DNA from: [Borrelia] finlandensis | GTDB taxonomy: Bacteria; Spirochaetota; Spirochaetia; Borreliales; Borreliaceae | NCBI RefSeq assembly: GCF_000181875.2 | Contig: NZ_ABJZ02000005.1 | Span: forward strand, 310,001-374,000 | Reading direction: 5' to 3' | DNA length: 64,000 nucleotides | Shown: in pieces, positions 1 through 8,575 of the stretch | Layout: each line of letters begins with the position of its first letter | Numbering within the stretch: the stretch's first letter is position 1 | Translations under genes and position numbers: made by a program | The notes under the pieces: model-generated | Told to the model about the DNA's origin: nothing | Seen by the model: the letters and a program-made list of their open reading frames with translations, nothing else | The model's database searches: none

Positions 1-114
1 ACCTTCTCCAAGAGTAGAATCAATGTATATTAAATCACTTTTTACGGGCAAATCTTCTATAAGCTTACAAATTGCATCAAGAAGCACTGGAAAATGAAAA
101 GCATTATCATTCAT
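1..114 (-). CDS. rsmH: RsmH, 16S rRNA m4C1402 methyltransferase (N-terminus only)
   Basis: Only the first 38 codons are in the window; the gene continues past the left edge. The visible start, MNDNAFHFPVLLDAI, followed by IDSTLGEG, matches the opening of the RsmH/MraW family: HxPVLL, then the SAM-binding D-x-T-x-G-x-G loop. RsmH methylates N4 of C1402 of 16S rRNA together with RsmI. The ATG at 114 overlaps the stop of the upstream gene by 8 bp, so the two are translationally coupled. In Borreliella this gene leads into the mraY/murF/fts cell-wall and division cluster (from memory of B31), which would lie further left. The family call is firm for so short a piece because both motifs are at the expected spacing. 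Confidence 0.85.
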   Translation of the reverse strand, partial: MNDNAFHFPVLLDAICKLIEDLPVKSDLIYIDSTLGEG

Positions 115-943
115 TTAATTTAAACCTATAAATTATTTTTTTTTCATTTCCATAAACATCGCCATATTTTATTTTAAGCTCATTCTTACCCTTAACAAAA
201 TTAAGATCATTTATCTTAAGGCATCCCCCATCTTTTTTAATATTCAAAATATCTAACCCATAATTTTTCTCTTGAGCTAAGGTATGTGTATTATTAATCA
301 AAAAAATATTTTGAAAATCTGAACGAAGAATACTTTTATTATTCAAAATAGCTTCAAAATAATAAATTCCTTTAAGAGAATTTTCAAAAGATTCTACTTT
401 TTGAGTATGAAAATATAACAAAAGACTGTATTGACCAGAATCGACATTTAAATTTATATTTTTTGATAATTCCAATCTTTCATCATCACCCTTTCCTTTT
501 AAAAAAACCCTATCCAATGTATAAACTGTCTCAGCAACCACATTATTCCTATTTTTGATAATAAACAAAGGATTGATAATTTTTTTAGCACTAGGATCAT
601 TAACTACCAAATCAATAACACTCTTTTCATCTTTTAAAAAAATTTTTCCAAGCTTATAAAAAAAGCTCCCAAAAACCTCTAAATTTAGATTTAAATCATT
701 ATCAAAAATAATTAAAATACTGCCATCCCTATTTAAACTATTTTTTGAATATAAAATTTTATAATTATTGGAAAAAACAGATACAGTTTTTTCCAAGGGC
801 CTTAACCTTAGGCCAATATTCAATTTATTATTATCCAACACACCAAAATCTTTAATTAAAGCAAACTTTTCATCATTTCTAAATTCCAAAAATGAATATA
901 AATTTAAAATATTAAAGAAAAATATAAAAACAATTAAAATCAC
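107..943 (-). CDS. Secreted or membrane-anchored protein of unknown function
   Basis: A 278-residue protein that I do not recognise; probably the counterpart of B31 BB0307 by order. The first ~18 residues are hydrophobic (VFIFFFNILNLYSFL), a signal peptide or anchor, so most of the chain is likely periplasmic. The rest is rich in beta-forming and Asn/Lys residues, with a C-terminal stretch (KGKNELKIKYGDVYGNEK) that resembles an immunoglobulin-like or 'transglutaminase-fold' strand pattern, but this is only an impression. The start is GTG at 943, overlapping the stop of the preceding gene as GTGA; the stop overlaps the rsmH start by 8 bp. It is thus locked into an operon feeding the dcw cluster, and a cell-envelope or division role is a reasonable inference. 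Confidence 0.75.
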   Translation of the reverse strand: MILIVFIFFFNILNLYSFLEFRNDEKFALIKDFGVLDNNKLNIGLRLRPLEKTVSVFSNNYKILYSKNSLNRDGSILIIFDNDLNLNLEVFGSFFYKLGKIFLKDEKSVIDLVVNDPSAKKIINPLFIIKNRNNVVAETVYTLDRVFLKGKGDDERLELSKNINLNVDSGQYSLLLYFHTQKVESFENSLKGIYYFEAILNNKSILRSDFQNIFLINNTHTLAQEKNYGLDILNIKKDGGCLKINDLNFVKGKNELKIKYGDVYGNEKKIIYRFKLNE

Positions 944-2037
944 TGAGCCAATCCCAAGTATTTTAAATCATTATTACTATTAAAATACAAAAGTCCTTTT
1001 CCAAATTCAACAAAAGAGCTTATTTCATCTTTAATAAAAATATTATCAAACAATTTAAAAGAATTTGCAGAATAAGTTTTTATATTAATGATTTTTTCAC
1101 TCTCAGAATAAAAATATACTCTATAAATATTTTGAAAATAATCATATGACGCTCTTAAAATAGAATTTTTATTTTCAACCTTAAATATTTTACCACTTTT
1201 AATATTTATCACCGCAAGTGAATTTTTGGCCTCAATAAACAAATTATGATAATCATCTATTTTTATAAAAGTCTCAAAACTATTAATAGTTAAATTGTTT
1301 AATTCTAAAATTTTTTTATAATTATTCTCTAAATCAATTATTTCTAAAAAATACTCAGAATTACCTTTTAGTGAAACCAAATATTTATTATCGGAACTTA
1401 ATTTAACAAAACATGTTGGAAATTTTCTCTCTAAAAAATTTTCCATATAAATTATCTTACCCTGTTTATATATATAAATCTCACCATTAGAAAGTCCCAA
1501 AACCAAAACCTCATTATTATAGTCCACACTTAAAATTGAGGACAAAAAATTGAACATTAGTATATTATTTCCACTAGAATCATAAACTTCTAAAGTTTTA
1601 TATAAATTGTTGAAAGTAAAAATTAAATTATTTATTGCAAAAACAAAATCCTTTAGCTTGAGTGTAAATAAAAATTTATTGTCTTTAACAGAAAAAACAG
1701 AATAATCCTCACCGGAATTAAAAAGAACATAATAATAGTCTGAATAACTTATTAAGTTATCACTTAAAAGGGAATAACAAGATTCCCCAAAATTAAGACT
1801 TAAAACCTTATTTGATACAAAAACATTCTTGCTTAAATTTATATTTTCACAATCAGATTTATTTTCAAAATTCTTAAAATCATAAAAATTAGATACATTC
1901 ATAGTGGATCTTATAAAAAAATCAATCAAAATTATAAATAATAAAAACAAACTTAGAATCAAAAAAAATTTTAATTTTTTGAATTTAATAGTGCCCTCTT
2001 CTACATTAAAACTCAATATAACTACTTTCTCCCCCAC
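940..2037 (-). CDS. Membrane-anchored beta-propeller-like protein, function unknown
   Basis: A 365-residue protein with a short Lys-rich cytoplasmic N-terminus (about residues 1-24), one strong membrane helix (about 25-45) and a long extracytoplasmic domain. That domain has repeated short strand patterns such as LVLGLSNGEIYIYKQGK and NKYLVSLKGNSEYFLEIID, which look like WD40/PQQ-type propeller blades, so a scaffold or sensor role is possible. The first start is GTG at 2037 just before a GGGGGAG tract; that tract could itself be the ribosome-binding site of a start a few codons later, so the exact N-terminus is uncertain. It is followed by a 4-bp overlap with the next gene and lies 10 bp after the preceding one, in the operon that ends in rsmH. 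Confidence 0.75.
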   Translation of the reverse strand: MGEKVVILSFNVEEGTIKFKKLKFFLILSLFLLFIILIDFFIRSTMNVSNFYDFKNFENKSDCENINLSKNVFVSNKVLSLNFGESCYSLLSDNLISYSDYYYVLFNSGEDYSVFSVKDNKFLFTLKLKDFVFAINNLIFTFNNLYKTLEVYDSSGNNILMFNFLSSILSVDYNNEVLVLGLSNGEIYIYKQGKIIYMENFLERKFPTCFVKLSSDNKYLVSLKGNSEYFLEIIDLENNYKKILELNNLTINSFETFIKIDDYHNLFIEAKNSLAVINIKSGKIFKVENKNSILRASYDYFQNIYRVYFYSESEKIINIKTYSANSFKLFDNIFIKDEISSFVEFGKGLLYFNSNNDLKYLGLAQ

Positions 2038-2047
2038 TTTAATTTAT

Positions 2048-2806
2048 CTATTTTACTTTAATTAAGTCTGAACTAAACTTTGAAGACCAAACTCCATGAA
2101 ACCTTGAAAATTTTTCAGCAGCTTCTTTTTGAGAGGCTATGGTAGCCAAAGCCCTTCCAGCTTCAAGATAACCAAGAGAATGCAGTCCAAATTCATGAGA
2201 TCCACTAATCTCATATTTGCCCCTTAAAATAAAAGCTCCTTCTTCTAAAAGCTCCAACACTTTAATAAGGTGTTCAAATTGAAATTTATAATAAGGACTC
2301 TCAAGTTTTAAATTCTTAGAAAAATCTCTAAAATCAATAATATTTTTAGAAAAAACAATAAATTTGAGATACATATCCTCAAGAAAAACAAGCGTTTTAG
2401 AATCTTTTTTGCTAAAAATTTTAGCCAAATCAATTAAATAGCCTAATTTTTTAATAATTAAAAACCTCTCTTCTGGATTTAAATTAAGAGCCTGAGGCAT
2501 TTCAATCAACTCTCTTGGGGTAATACTAAGAACAGGGCTAATAACTAAACTAAAATCAGAAATCAACCCAGACAAAATTTTTTTTATAGAATAATTTACT
2601 TTCAATCTAGGCCTAGTATAAAAATAATTTAAAGAAGAAATATAACTTAAAACATTTAAATTGAAATCAATAAGATTAAATGAAAGTTTAGCATTTGATG
2701 TAAATTCGCCAGTCTCTTTTATAGCTGCTATATCATTTAAAGTCCTTAAAACAAGATTATTAATGTACACTATTTTTTTATAATTTTCATTATCAATTAA
2801 ATCCAT
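2048..2806 (-). CDS. Helical protein of unknown function
   Basis: No family recognised. About 252 residues, predominantly alpha-helical, without a signal peptide or membrane helix. The first in-frame ATG is at 2827, but the ATG at 2806 is preceded by AGGCAGG with a 5-base spacer while nothing like a ribosome-binding site precedes 2827, so I chose 2806 (MDLIDNENYKK). The C-terminus contains HSLGYLEAGRALATIASQKEAAEKFSRFHG. It is the first gene of a four-gene minus-strand operon (this gene, the propeller-like protein, the secreted protein, rsmH). About 250 bp separate it from nadK. Confidence 0.7.
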   Translation of the reverse strand: MDLIDNENYKKIVYINNLVLRTLNDIAAIKETGEFTSNAKLSFNLIDFNLNVLSYISSLNYFYTRPRLKVNYSIKKILSGLISDFSLVISPVLSITPRELIEMPQALNLNPEERFLIIKKLGYLIDLAKIFSKKDSKTLVFLEDMYLKFIVFSKNIIDFRDFSKNLKLESPYYKFQFEHLIKVLELLEEGAFILRGKYEISGSHEFGLHSLGYLEAGRALATIASQKEAAEKFSRFHGVWSSKFSSDLIKVK

Positions 2807-3075
2807 AAACACCTGCCTAAAACTCATAAAAGGGTGATTTATCAGCTATCTAATATATTGATTTTAGCAAAAAATATATTAAATATTTTAACAAGTTATA
2901 AATTTATAAAAAACACCCTTTAAAAATTAACTCTGCGAACAAACAAAACATTAAAATCCTTATAATAAAACATGTAAAATCCTCTAGCCTTATTAAAGAT
3001 TAGATTAAACCAAACATTCAAATAACAACCAAGAAAAATTTTATTAAAAAGAACACTGTTTAAAAAACATTGAAC

Positions 3076-3915
3076 TTACAATAATTTGTTTTTTAATCTC
3101 TTAACAAAAGTATCCGTACAAAATGAAACAAAATTCAAGCTTTGAGAAGAAATTTTAAATTCAAAAACAACGTCAACCCCGAAAGAACCAAAATTAATTC
3201 CATCCAAAAAAATTGATGCTGCTGCTATAAAATATTCCTTTGAAAAAGAAATAGAAAGTTTACTTAATTTAGAGAACACAAAAGAACGATTATAAACAGA
3301 ATGTGGAGAAATAGGCGTAAGTAAAAATCCCTCAAGATCTGCTTCTAAAATAGGACCCCCTGCTGAGAAAGAATACCCTGTTGAGCCTGTTGGAGTAGAC
3401 ACAATTATCCCATCACTTTTGTACGATAAAAAACTCTCAGAATTAACCATAAGATCTACATAAATCATTTTATTAAGAACGCTTGAGCGAATAATAATAT
3501 CGTTTAAAGCATATTTAGAAATTAAATCTTTACCATGTTGAGAAGCTGCTACATGAAGCAAAAATTTTTTATTAATAACCAAAGAATTATTAAAAAATCT
3601 ATCTATGACTTTTTTAAAATCTTCAATCTTAATATCTGCTAAAAATCCCACATTGCCCATATTAATTGAAATAATTGGAATATCAATATTTTCATTTTCA
3701 AGAAGCAAATTAACAGCCAAAAGAACCGTACCATCTCCTCCTAAAGTTATCAAAAAAAGAAAATTTTCTTTTGGAAAAGAAAATAAAGGTCTGCCAACAT
3801 CTATTAACACTACCTCAACAAAATACTTAGTTTCTAAATAAACTTTAACATCATTGCCTAAAATACTAGCTCCCGACTTTAAAGTATTAATGCAAAGAAG
3901 AACTTTATTCTTCAT
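3076..3915 (-). CDS. nadK: NAD kinase
   Basis: Phosphorylates NAD to NADP using ATP or polyphosphate; cytoplasmic. The family motifs are all present: GGDG at about residues 59-62 (catalytic and ATP-binding loop), NMGNVGFL at about 85-92, and TPTGSTGYSFSAGGP near residue 175. The length from the chosen start is 279 residues, normal for the bacterial enzyme. An in-frame start 14 codons upstream exists (3957), but it lies deep in cheW and adds unconserved residues; the ATG at 3915 gives MKNKVLLCIN, the usual beta-strand start, and overlaps cheW by 11 bp. It forms an operon with rlmE and cheW. Confidence 0.95.
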   Translation of the reverse strand: MKNKVLLCINTLKSGASILGNDVKVYLETKYFVEVVLIDVGRPLFSFPKENFLFLITLGGDGTVLLAVNLLLENENIDIPIISINMGNVGFLADIKIEDFKKVIDRFFNNSLVINKKFLLHVAASQHGKDLISKYALNDIIIRSSVLNKMIYVDLMVNSESFLSYKSDGIIVSTPTGSTGYSFSAGGPILEADLEGFLLTPISPHSVYNRSFVFSKLSKLSISFSKEYFIAAASIFLDGINFGSFGVDVVFEFKISSQSLNFVSFCTDTFVKRLKNKLL

Positions 3916-4435
3916 GTTGATCTTTATAGGGAATGTCGTCAAATTCGCATTTATCAAAAATTTTTGCTATATCAATTAATACTAAGTATTCACTCTCAAG
4001 ATTATCAGCCTCGTCAAGCTTTACAACTCCAGATATATATTTTCTATCTAAAGTTTGTAAAGTAGCGGGAGGTTCTTGAATCCTAGAATCATCAAAACTA
4101 ATAACTTTAAGAACTCTATCAACAAAAATGCCTAAAAGCTTATTTTTAATCTTAACTATTAAGTATCCTGTTAAAAGCATATCTTCTTCTGTTACCGAAA
4201 TAGAAGGAACTCCAAATTTAATATTTAAATTAATTAAAGGAATAATACTGCCTCTAAGATTATAAATACCTATAATATATTCAGGAACATTTGGTATAGC
4301 ATAAACTCCTTCTGATGGAACTTTAATAATTTCTCTAATGTGCTCTATTGACACCCCATAGCTTTCTTTTCCTATTTTAAAACCTGCAACTTGAAGCTGT
4401 GATCTGCTGTCTTTAGAACTTTCTTTTCTAAACAT
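3905..4435 (-). CDS. cheW: CheW chemotaxis coupling protein
   Basis: A 176-residue CheW-domain protein that links methyl-accepting receptors to a CheA kinase at the inner membrane arrays. Recognisable CheW features are VAGFKIGKESYGVSIEHIREII (split here as the first strands and helix), the YAIPNVPEYIIGIYNLRG stretch, then IIPLINL, and a C-terminal domain with VDRVLKVISF. Borrelia carries several cheW copies (B31 BB0312 = CheW1 by order, from memory). It is preceded by rlmE (43-bp gap) and overlaps nadK, so it is not in a chemotaxis operon, which is unusual but consistent with the dispersed chemotaxis genes of this genus. Confidence 0.92.
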   Translation of the reverse strand: MFRKESSKDSRSQLQVAGFKIGKESYGVSIEHIREIIKVPSEGVYAIPNVPEYIIGIYNLRGSIIPLINLNIKFGVPSISVTEEDMLLTGYLIVKIKNKLLGIFVDRVLKVISFDDSRIQEPPATLQTLDRKYISGVVKLDEADNLESEYLVLIDIAKIFDKCEFDDIPYKDQHEE

Positions 4436-4478
4436 ATTTTATACCTTTAAATTTGTTTATAACAATTTGATTAATTTG

Positions 4479-5057
4479 CTACTTGCCAAAACTTTTGCCT
4501 AAAAAATAAATTTCAAAAGAATTTTTCCTTACAGCTTTGGGTCTAATTTTTTTTACAAATTTAAAATATTTTTCAAACTTTTTAAAAATTTGCATCTCGT
4601 CTCCTCCCTGAAAAACTTTAACAAGTAAATTCCCTTTTTTAAGTAAAACTTCAAGTGATAAATCTATTATTCTCATGCTTAAATTAAAAGAATTGCTGGT
4701 ATCTACAAGTCTATTTCCAGTAGTCTTGGGAGCCACATCGCTAATTACAAGACTATAGGGTCTAAACGTATTAATTTTAAAAACTGTATCATCTGAAAAG
4801 ATATCTCCCTTTATAAAATAAAAATTATCATCATATCTAAGACCAATATCATTAATATCAACAGACACTAGAATTCCTCTTTTAAGCTTTTTATAAGCAT
4901 ACTGAGAAAAGCTGCCAGGTGATGCACCAATATCTAAAACATTGCCAGAAGAAAATAAAGAAAATTTTTCATTAATTTCTATCAACTTGTATACAGACCT
5001 TGCCAAATATCCTTCTCTTTTGGCTTTTTTAGAATACTCATCATCCAAGCGATACAC
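4479..5057 (-). CDS. rlmE: RlmE, 23S rRNA 2'-O-methyltransferase (Um2552)
   Basis: FtsJ/RrmJ family enzyme that methylates the ribose of U2552 in the 23S A-loop during late 50S assembly. The SAM motif [13 protein letters not shown] lies at about residues 40-52. The K-D-K-E catalytic tetrad is visible as Lys in ARSVYKL, Asp in ISDVAP, Lys in LVKVFQG and Glu in SFEIYFLG. Length 192 residues, typical. The start codon is GTG (5057), preceded by AAAGGG at a good spacing. First gene of rlmE-cheW-nadK; it diverges from the polyprenyl synthase with only 50 bp between start codons. Confidence 0.95.
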   Translation of the reverse strand: MYRLDDEYSKKAKREGYLARSVYKLIEINEKFSLFSSGNVLDIGASPGSFSQYAYKKLKRGILVSVDINDIGLRYDDNFYFIKGDIFSDDTVFKINTFRPYSLVISDVAPKTTGNRLVDTSNSFNLSMRIIDLSLEVLLKKGNLLVKVFQGGDEMQIFKKFEKYFKFVKKIRPKAVRKNSFEIYFLGKSFGK

Positions 5058-5079
5058 ATCAATCCCTTTAATACACTTT

Positions 5080-5100
5080 ATTATACTTTTTCATTATAAT
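5080..5100. promoter_or_regulatory. Overlapping divergent -10 elements
   Basis: Within the 50 bp between rlmE and the polyprenyl synthase, a TATAAT on the minus strand (5085-5080) faces rlmE, and TATACT (5082-5087) and TATAAT (5095-5100) on the plus strand face the synthase. The plus-strand TATAAT is only 7 bp from the ATG at 5108. No good -35 hexamer is seen for either direction. The two -10 regions overlap, so the two polymerases would exclude each other. Confidence 0.45.
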
Positions 5101-5107
5101 TCTTATT

Positions 5108-6151
5108 ATGCAAAATAAACTATTTTTAAAAAAAATTGAAAAAAATATTAATAAAATCTTTTCAACAACTAATTTTCTAAATTTATTCAAAGATAACGAT
5201 TTAAAATTTACTTTTAAAATAAAAAAGAAAACCCTTGATTATATTAAAGCACCAGCAATTGAAATTGTTAATAGGGGCGGAAAACGAATAAGACCAATGA
5301 TAATGATTCTTTTAGCATATGCATTAGGTTTAAAAGAAAAAAATACCAAACTAATATATAAATTAAGCTTGTTGCTTGAACTTCCTCATTCTGGAAGCTT
5401 GATTATTGATGACATTGAAGACAATTCACTAAAAAGACGCGGTGAATCAGCAATACATTTAATCTACGGAATAGATAACAGTATAAATGCTGGCAATTTA
5501 ATTTATTTTTTACCTGCAAAATTAATAGAAAGATCAAATTTAAAAGAAAATCAAAAATTACTAATTTATGAAAATTTCTTTACAACTCTTTCAAATCTCC
5601 ACCTAGGACAAGGAATTGATATTAAATTTCACAATGAGTCATACATCCCAAGTATTAAAGAATACATCTCTTTAGTAGAATTAAAAACAGCTTCACTTTT
5701 TGGAATGGCCAGTTTTCTAGCTGCAATACTCACAAATAATGAAGACAAAGCTAAAAAAATTTACAGTACATTTTTAAAGCTTGGTGTTTATTTCCAAATA
5801 ATAGACGATATTAAAAACATTAAAAATAAAATTAATGGTAAAGAATTCGGAGATGATTTACTTGAAGGAAAAAAAAGCTTGCCAATAATTTATTTTTTAC
5901 AAGAAAAAAAGTTTGAACCAAAAATTATTTCAAAATTCAATAAAATAAAAAATACCAAAACTACTAAAGCAAGAAAAGAAATATTTAAACTAACAGAAAT
6001 GATAAACTCATCAAAATCAATAAAAAATTCAACTATTGTTGCCTTAAAATACTTAAACGAGTTTAAAAACGAACTCAATTTATATCCACTAACAAATAGA
6101 TATAAAAATCTACTAATAGATACTATTGAGCAAATAAAAGAAGGAATATAA
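5108..6151 (+). CDS. Long-chain polyprenyl diphosphate synthase (octaprenyl-type)
   Basis: A trans-isoprenyl diphosphate synthase condensing IPP units onto an allylic primer. GGKRIRP at about residue 57 binds diphosphate; the first Asp-rich motif is DDIED (in LIIDDIEDNSLKRRG); the second is DDIKN (in IIDDIKNIKNK), with Asn in the last place as in some GGPP synthases; LLEGKKSLP follows. Length 347 residues, normal. Borreliella has no known quinone, so the product chain may feed another lipid; this is unresolved. No ribosome-binding site precedes the ATG, and a TATAAT sits 7 bp upstream, suggesting a leaderless transcript. The TPR gene downstream starts within its stop codon (TAATG). Confidence 0.85.
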   Translation: MQNKLFLKKIEKNINKIFSTTNFLNLFKDNDLKFTFKIKKKTLDYIKAPAIEIVNRGGKRIRPMIMILLAYALGLKEKNTKLIYKLSLLLELPHSGSLIIDDIEDNSLKRRGESAIHLIYGIDNSINAGNLIYFLPAKLIERSNLKENQKLLIYENFFTTLSNLHLGQGIDIKFHNESYIPSIKEYISLVELKTASLFGMASFLAAILTNNEDKAKKIYSTFLKLGVYFQIIDDIKNIKNKINGKEFGDDLLEGKKSLPIIYFLQEKKFEPKIISKFNKIKNTKTTKARKEIFKLTEMINSSKSIKNSTIVALKYLNEFKNELNLYPLTNRYKNLLIDTIEQIKEGI

Positions 6152-6834
6152 TGAAAAAAATAATAATAATACTTTTCTATGGCTTGATTATAAATATTTG
6201 CCCTACTACAACAACATCAATATTAAAACTTGATGAAAAAGCAAACAAATATACAATAGAAAAACTTTACCAAAAATCAATGTTGCTAAAAGATTCAAAA
6301 AAATATAATAAAGCAATAGAAAGTCTAACAAAAATAATTAACATGGATAAAAATCAAGCTGATGCTCATCTTTTGCTCTCAGAATTAGAATATTTAAATA
6401 AAAACTGGAAAAAAGCAATTATTAAATCTCAAGATTACTTAAAAATAATAGACTTTAAAGATAAAAAGAACTTTTTAGATATCTCTTGGGCATACTTTTT
6501 AATAGGAGAAGTTAAAAATTCAATGGACTATATAATTAAATTTTTCCAAAGCGGTAAAGAATTGTTCAGAGAAAACATATTTATAGCAATTGATGCCCTT
6601 TTTAAAAAAAGTATTTATCATTTTATAAACAATGAAAATGCAGCATTCAATACAATATTATCTTCAACGTTTCAATTAGCACTCAATGACGACACATTGT
6701 TTATAATTTTTTTAAATAATTTAGAAATAATAAAACAAATACCCTTCTATCATTTTAATAGAAAAAAATTAGAAGAATTATATCTACAAATCAGCACTCT
6801 AAAAACAATTCAAAACACAACTTGCAGAACTTAA
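6151..6834 (+). CDS. Exported TPR-repeat protein
   Basis: A 227-residue protein with an N-terminal hydrophobic signal (MKKIIIILFYGLIINICPT) and two or three tetratricopeptide repeats, the clearest being KKYNKAIESLTKIINMDKNQADAHLLLSELEY followed by NKNWKKAIIKSQDYLKI (shown in parts; about residues 45-100). The cysteine in INIC has Ile at -1, which fits a lipobox poorly, so it is more likely a cleaved or anchored periplasmic protein. The start overlaps the synthase stop by 1 bp, so they are co-expressed. It is convergent with the ABC permease gene, only 1 bp apart, with no hairpin between. The partner it scaffolds is unknown. Confidence 0.7.
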   Translation: MKKIIIILFYGLIINICPTTTTSILKLDEKANKYTIEKLYQKSMLLKDSKKYNKAIESLTKIINMDKNQADAHLLLSELEYLNKNWKKAIIKSQDYLKIIDFKDKKNFLDISWAYFLIGEVKNSMDYIIKFFQSGKELFRENIFIAIDALFKKSIYHFINNENAAFNTILSSTFQLALNDDTLFIIFLNNLEIIKQIPFYHFNRKKLEELYLQISTLKTIQNTTCRT

Positions 6835-6835
6835 A

Positions 6836-7642
6836 CTAAGATCTATCTTTTCTCTTAATCAACGAAACCAATATGTTTATTATTATTGCTACATAAAATT
6901 GAAAAGAAAGAGAAAAATAAGAATTTACATACTCTTGAGTACGAAAAAATTGATATTCAAAAAAAACTATCAAAAAAGAAATTGGGAAAATTAATAAAGG
7001 ATTTGAAAATGCAATATAAAGAATGCAAATAGCAAGCCAACCATTGTTTAATCCTAAATTATAAGAGTAAGCATTAAGACTTACCGCAATAAATGAGCCA
7101 GCAAGACTTGCTGTGAAAATTGATACAAAAATTGCAAAAGATTTGAAACGACTGCTTATTTTCTCACCCAAAATGTCTTCATAATTCCCCGAAGAGATAA
7201 ATTCAAATACTGCTCTAATTCTTGAATAACTTATAACATAAACGGTAATAAATAAAAAAATGAAAAAAATAGTAATAAAAACAAAAATCTCAAAATTTCC
7301 AGATAAATTTAAAGTAAAACCAGGAATAAAATTAAAATTACTCTTCATTAAATAATCAACAAAAAAATAACAAAAAATATTAATACCTATTCCTGCTATA
7401 AAAATATCATATTTTTTTTTTACTACAAAAGATAAAAAAAATCCAAACAAAAAACTAATAAAAAGAGTAAAAATGGTTGACATAAAAATTCCATATCCCA
7501 AATAGATAAAAAAAGATGTTAAAAATATTGAAAGATACGAAATGCCCTCAATAGATACATTTAAAAATCCTATTTTCTCTGTATAAAGAACCCCAAGTGC
7601 TAAATACGAAAATATAATAGCCTGCTCAAAAATACTAAACAT
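6836..7642 (-). CDS. Nucleoside-type ABC transporter permease 2
   Basis: A 268-residue integral membrane protein of the BPD_transp_2 group (COG1079, YufQ/NupC-like). About eight hydrophobic helices; the family start of the form 'EKIGFLNVSIEGI' is seen at residues 22-34, and SLAGSFIAVSLNAYSYNLGLNNGWLAI is the conserved loop near residue 180-205 (read in pieces). It lies directly after the first permease (adjacent codons) and completes the set binding protein, double ATPase, permease, permease. With the BMP-type binding protein upstream, the best prediction is purine nucleoside uptake; Borreliella cannot make purines and depends on salvage. Substrate is inferred, not shown. Confidence 0.85.
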   Translation of the reverse strand: MFSIFEQAIIFSYLALGVLYTEKIGFLNVSIEGISYLSIFLTSFFIYLGYGIFMSTIFTLFISFLFGFFLSFVVKKKYDIFIAGIGINIFCYFFVDYLMKSNFNFIPGFTLNLSGNFEIFVFITIFFIFLFITVYVISYSRIRAVFEFISSGNYEDILGEKISSRFKSFAIFVSIFTASLAGSFIAVSLNAYSYNLGLNNGWLAICILYIAFSNPLLIFPISFLIVFFEYQFFRTQEYVNSYFSLSFQFYVAIIINILVSLIKRKDRS

Positions 7643-8575
7643 CTACCTTTTCCTAGCTTTAATCAAAAATAAAGAGATAAAAATAGCAATTGATTGACAA
7701 AGCCCAATAAATTCATACTTAAAGTCATAATTTATATTAAGAAAATTATTAAATTCAATTAATATTGAAAACAATAGGCTAAAAAATAATACATAAACAT
7801 AATTAAATCCTGAAATTACAGCAACAATTAGACTGCTCCAACCAAGTCCTGAAGTTAGCCCTAAAACCAAATATGGTCTAAAAAACACTACAAACATAGA
7901 GCCTGCAAGACCATTTAAAAAAGCACTGCCAAATACAGCGAAAAACTTATATTTAAATTCATTTATATTGAAAAAAATGTCTATCTTTTTTTTATTGCTT
8001 AATATTTCAAGCTGAAGACCATAAATAGTTTTTTTGTGAATAAAAACATAAAAAAGCCAAACTGATACACCAAACAAAAATAAGTAAATAAGTGATGAAT
8101 CTAAAGCAAACAAACTATTAATCCTTTTTGTCTGATTAGAAAAACTACCTGTTTTTAACATATTTAAAATAAATCCATCAACCAATCTTTGATTTCCATA
8201 AGATATTAAAAGAGCTGTTAAGGCTTTATTTAATCCGAAGAAAAAAGTAATAAAAAAAGGAATAAGCCCTAAAAGTCCTACAAAAAAAGAACTTAAAAGT
8301 ATCAAAAATACAAAATTAAAATAGGTTAATCCAAAAAAACTTGAAAATATATAAACTAAAAATGCCCCAAAATAAATCTGACCTTCATTCCCAAGATTTA
8401 ATGAATTACTCTTGGCACAAGTAGCAATCCCCGTAGCCATGATTAAAAATAAAATAAAGCGCCAAGATATCATCTTAATATAAGAAAATTGAAAAAAATC
8501 ACCGAAAAAATAGCTAATACTTAATATTGAAAAAGAAAAAATTAATGCCATAAAGCTATTTCTAAAAAAGATCAT
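7643..8575 (-). CDS. Nucleoside-type ABC transporter permease 1
   Basis: A 310-residue permease of the YufP/NupB group (COG4603). The hallmark 'NLGNEGQIYFGAF' (about residues 59-71) and the later FNGLAGSMFVVF (about 215-227, preceded by FGSAFL) are visible, and about nine to ten hydrophobic helices can be counted. Its start overlaps the ATPase stop by 4 bp (ATGA) and its stop abuts the second permease, so all are translated from one message. It would form the heterodimeric channel with the product of the next gene. Confidence 0.87.
   Translation of the reverse strand: MIFFRNSFMALIFSFSILSISYFFGDFFQFSYIKMISWRFILFLIMATGIATCAKSNSLNLGNEGQIYFGAFLVYIFSSFFGLTYFNFVFLILLSSFFVGLLGLIPFFITFFFGLNKALTALLISYGNQRLVDGFILNMLKTGSFSNQTKRINSLFALDSSLIYLFLFGVSVWLFYVFIHKKTIYGLQLEILSNKKKIDIFFNINEFKYKFFAVFGSAFLNGLAGSMFVVFFRPYLVLGLTSGLGWSSLIVAVISGFNYVYVLFFSLLFSILIEFNNFLNINYDFKYEFIGLCQSIAIFISLFLIKARKR

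Noticed and set aside
2829-2921. AAAGGGTG and CACCCTTT pair flanking the gap upstream of the 2048-2806 gene
   Set aside because: Only 8 bp with a 77-base loop; expected by chance in this sequence.
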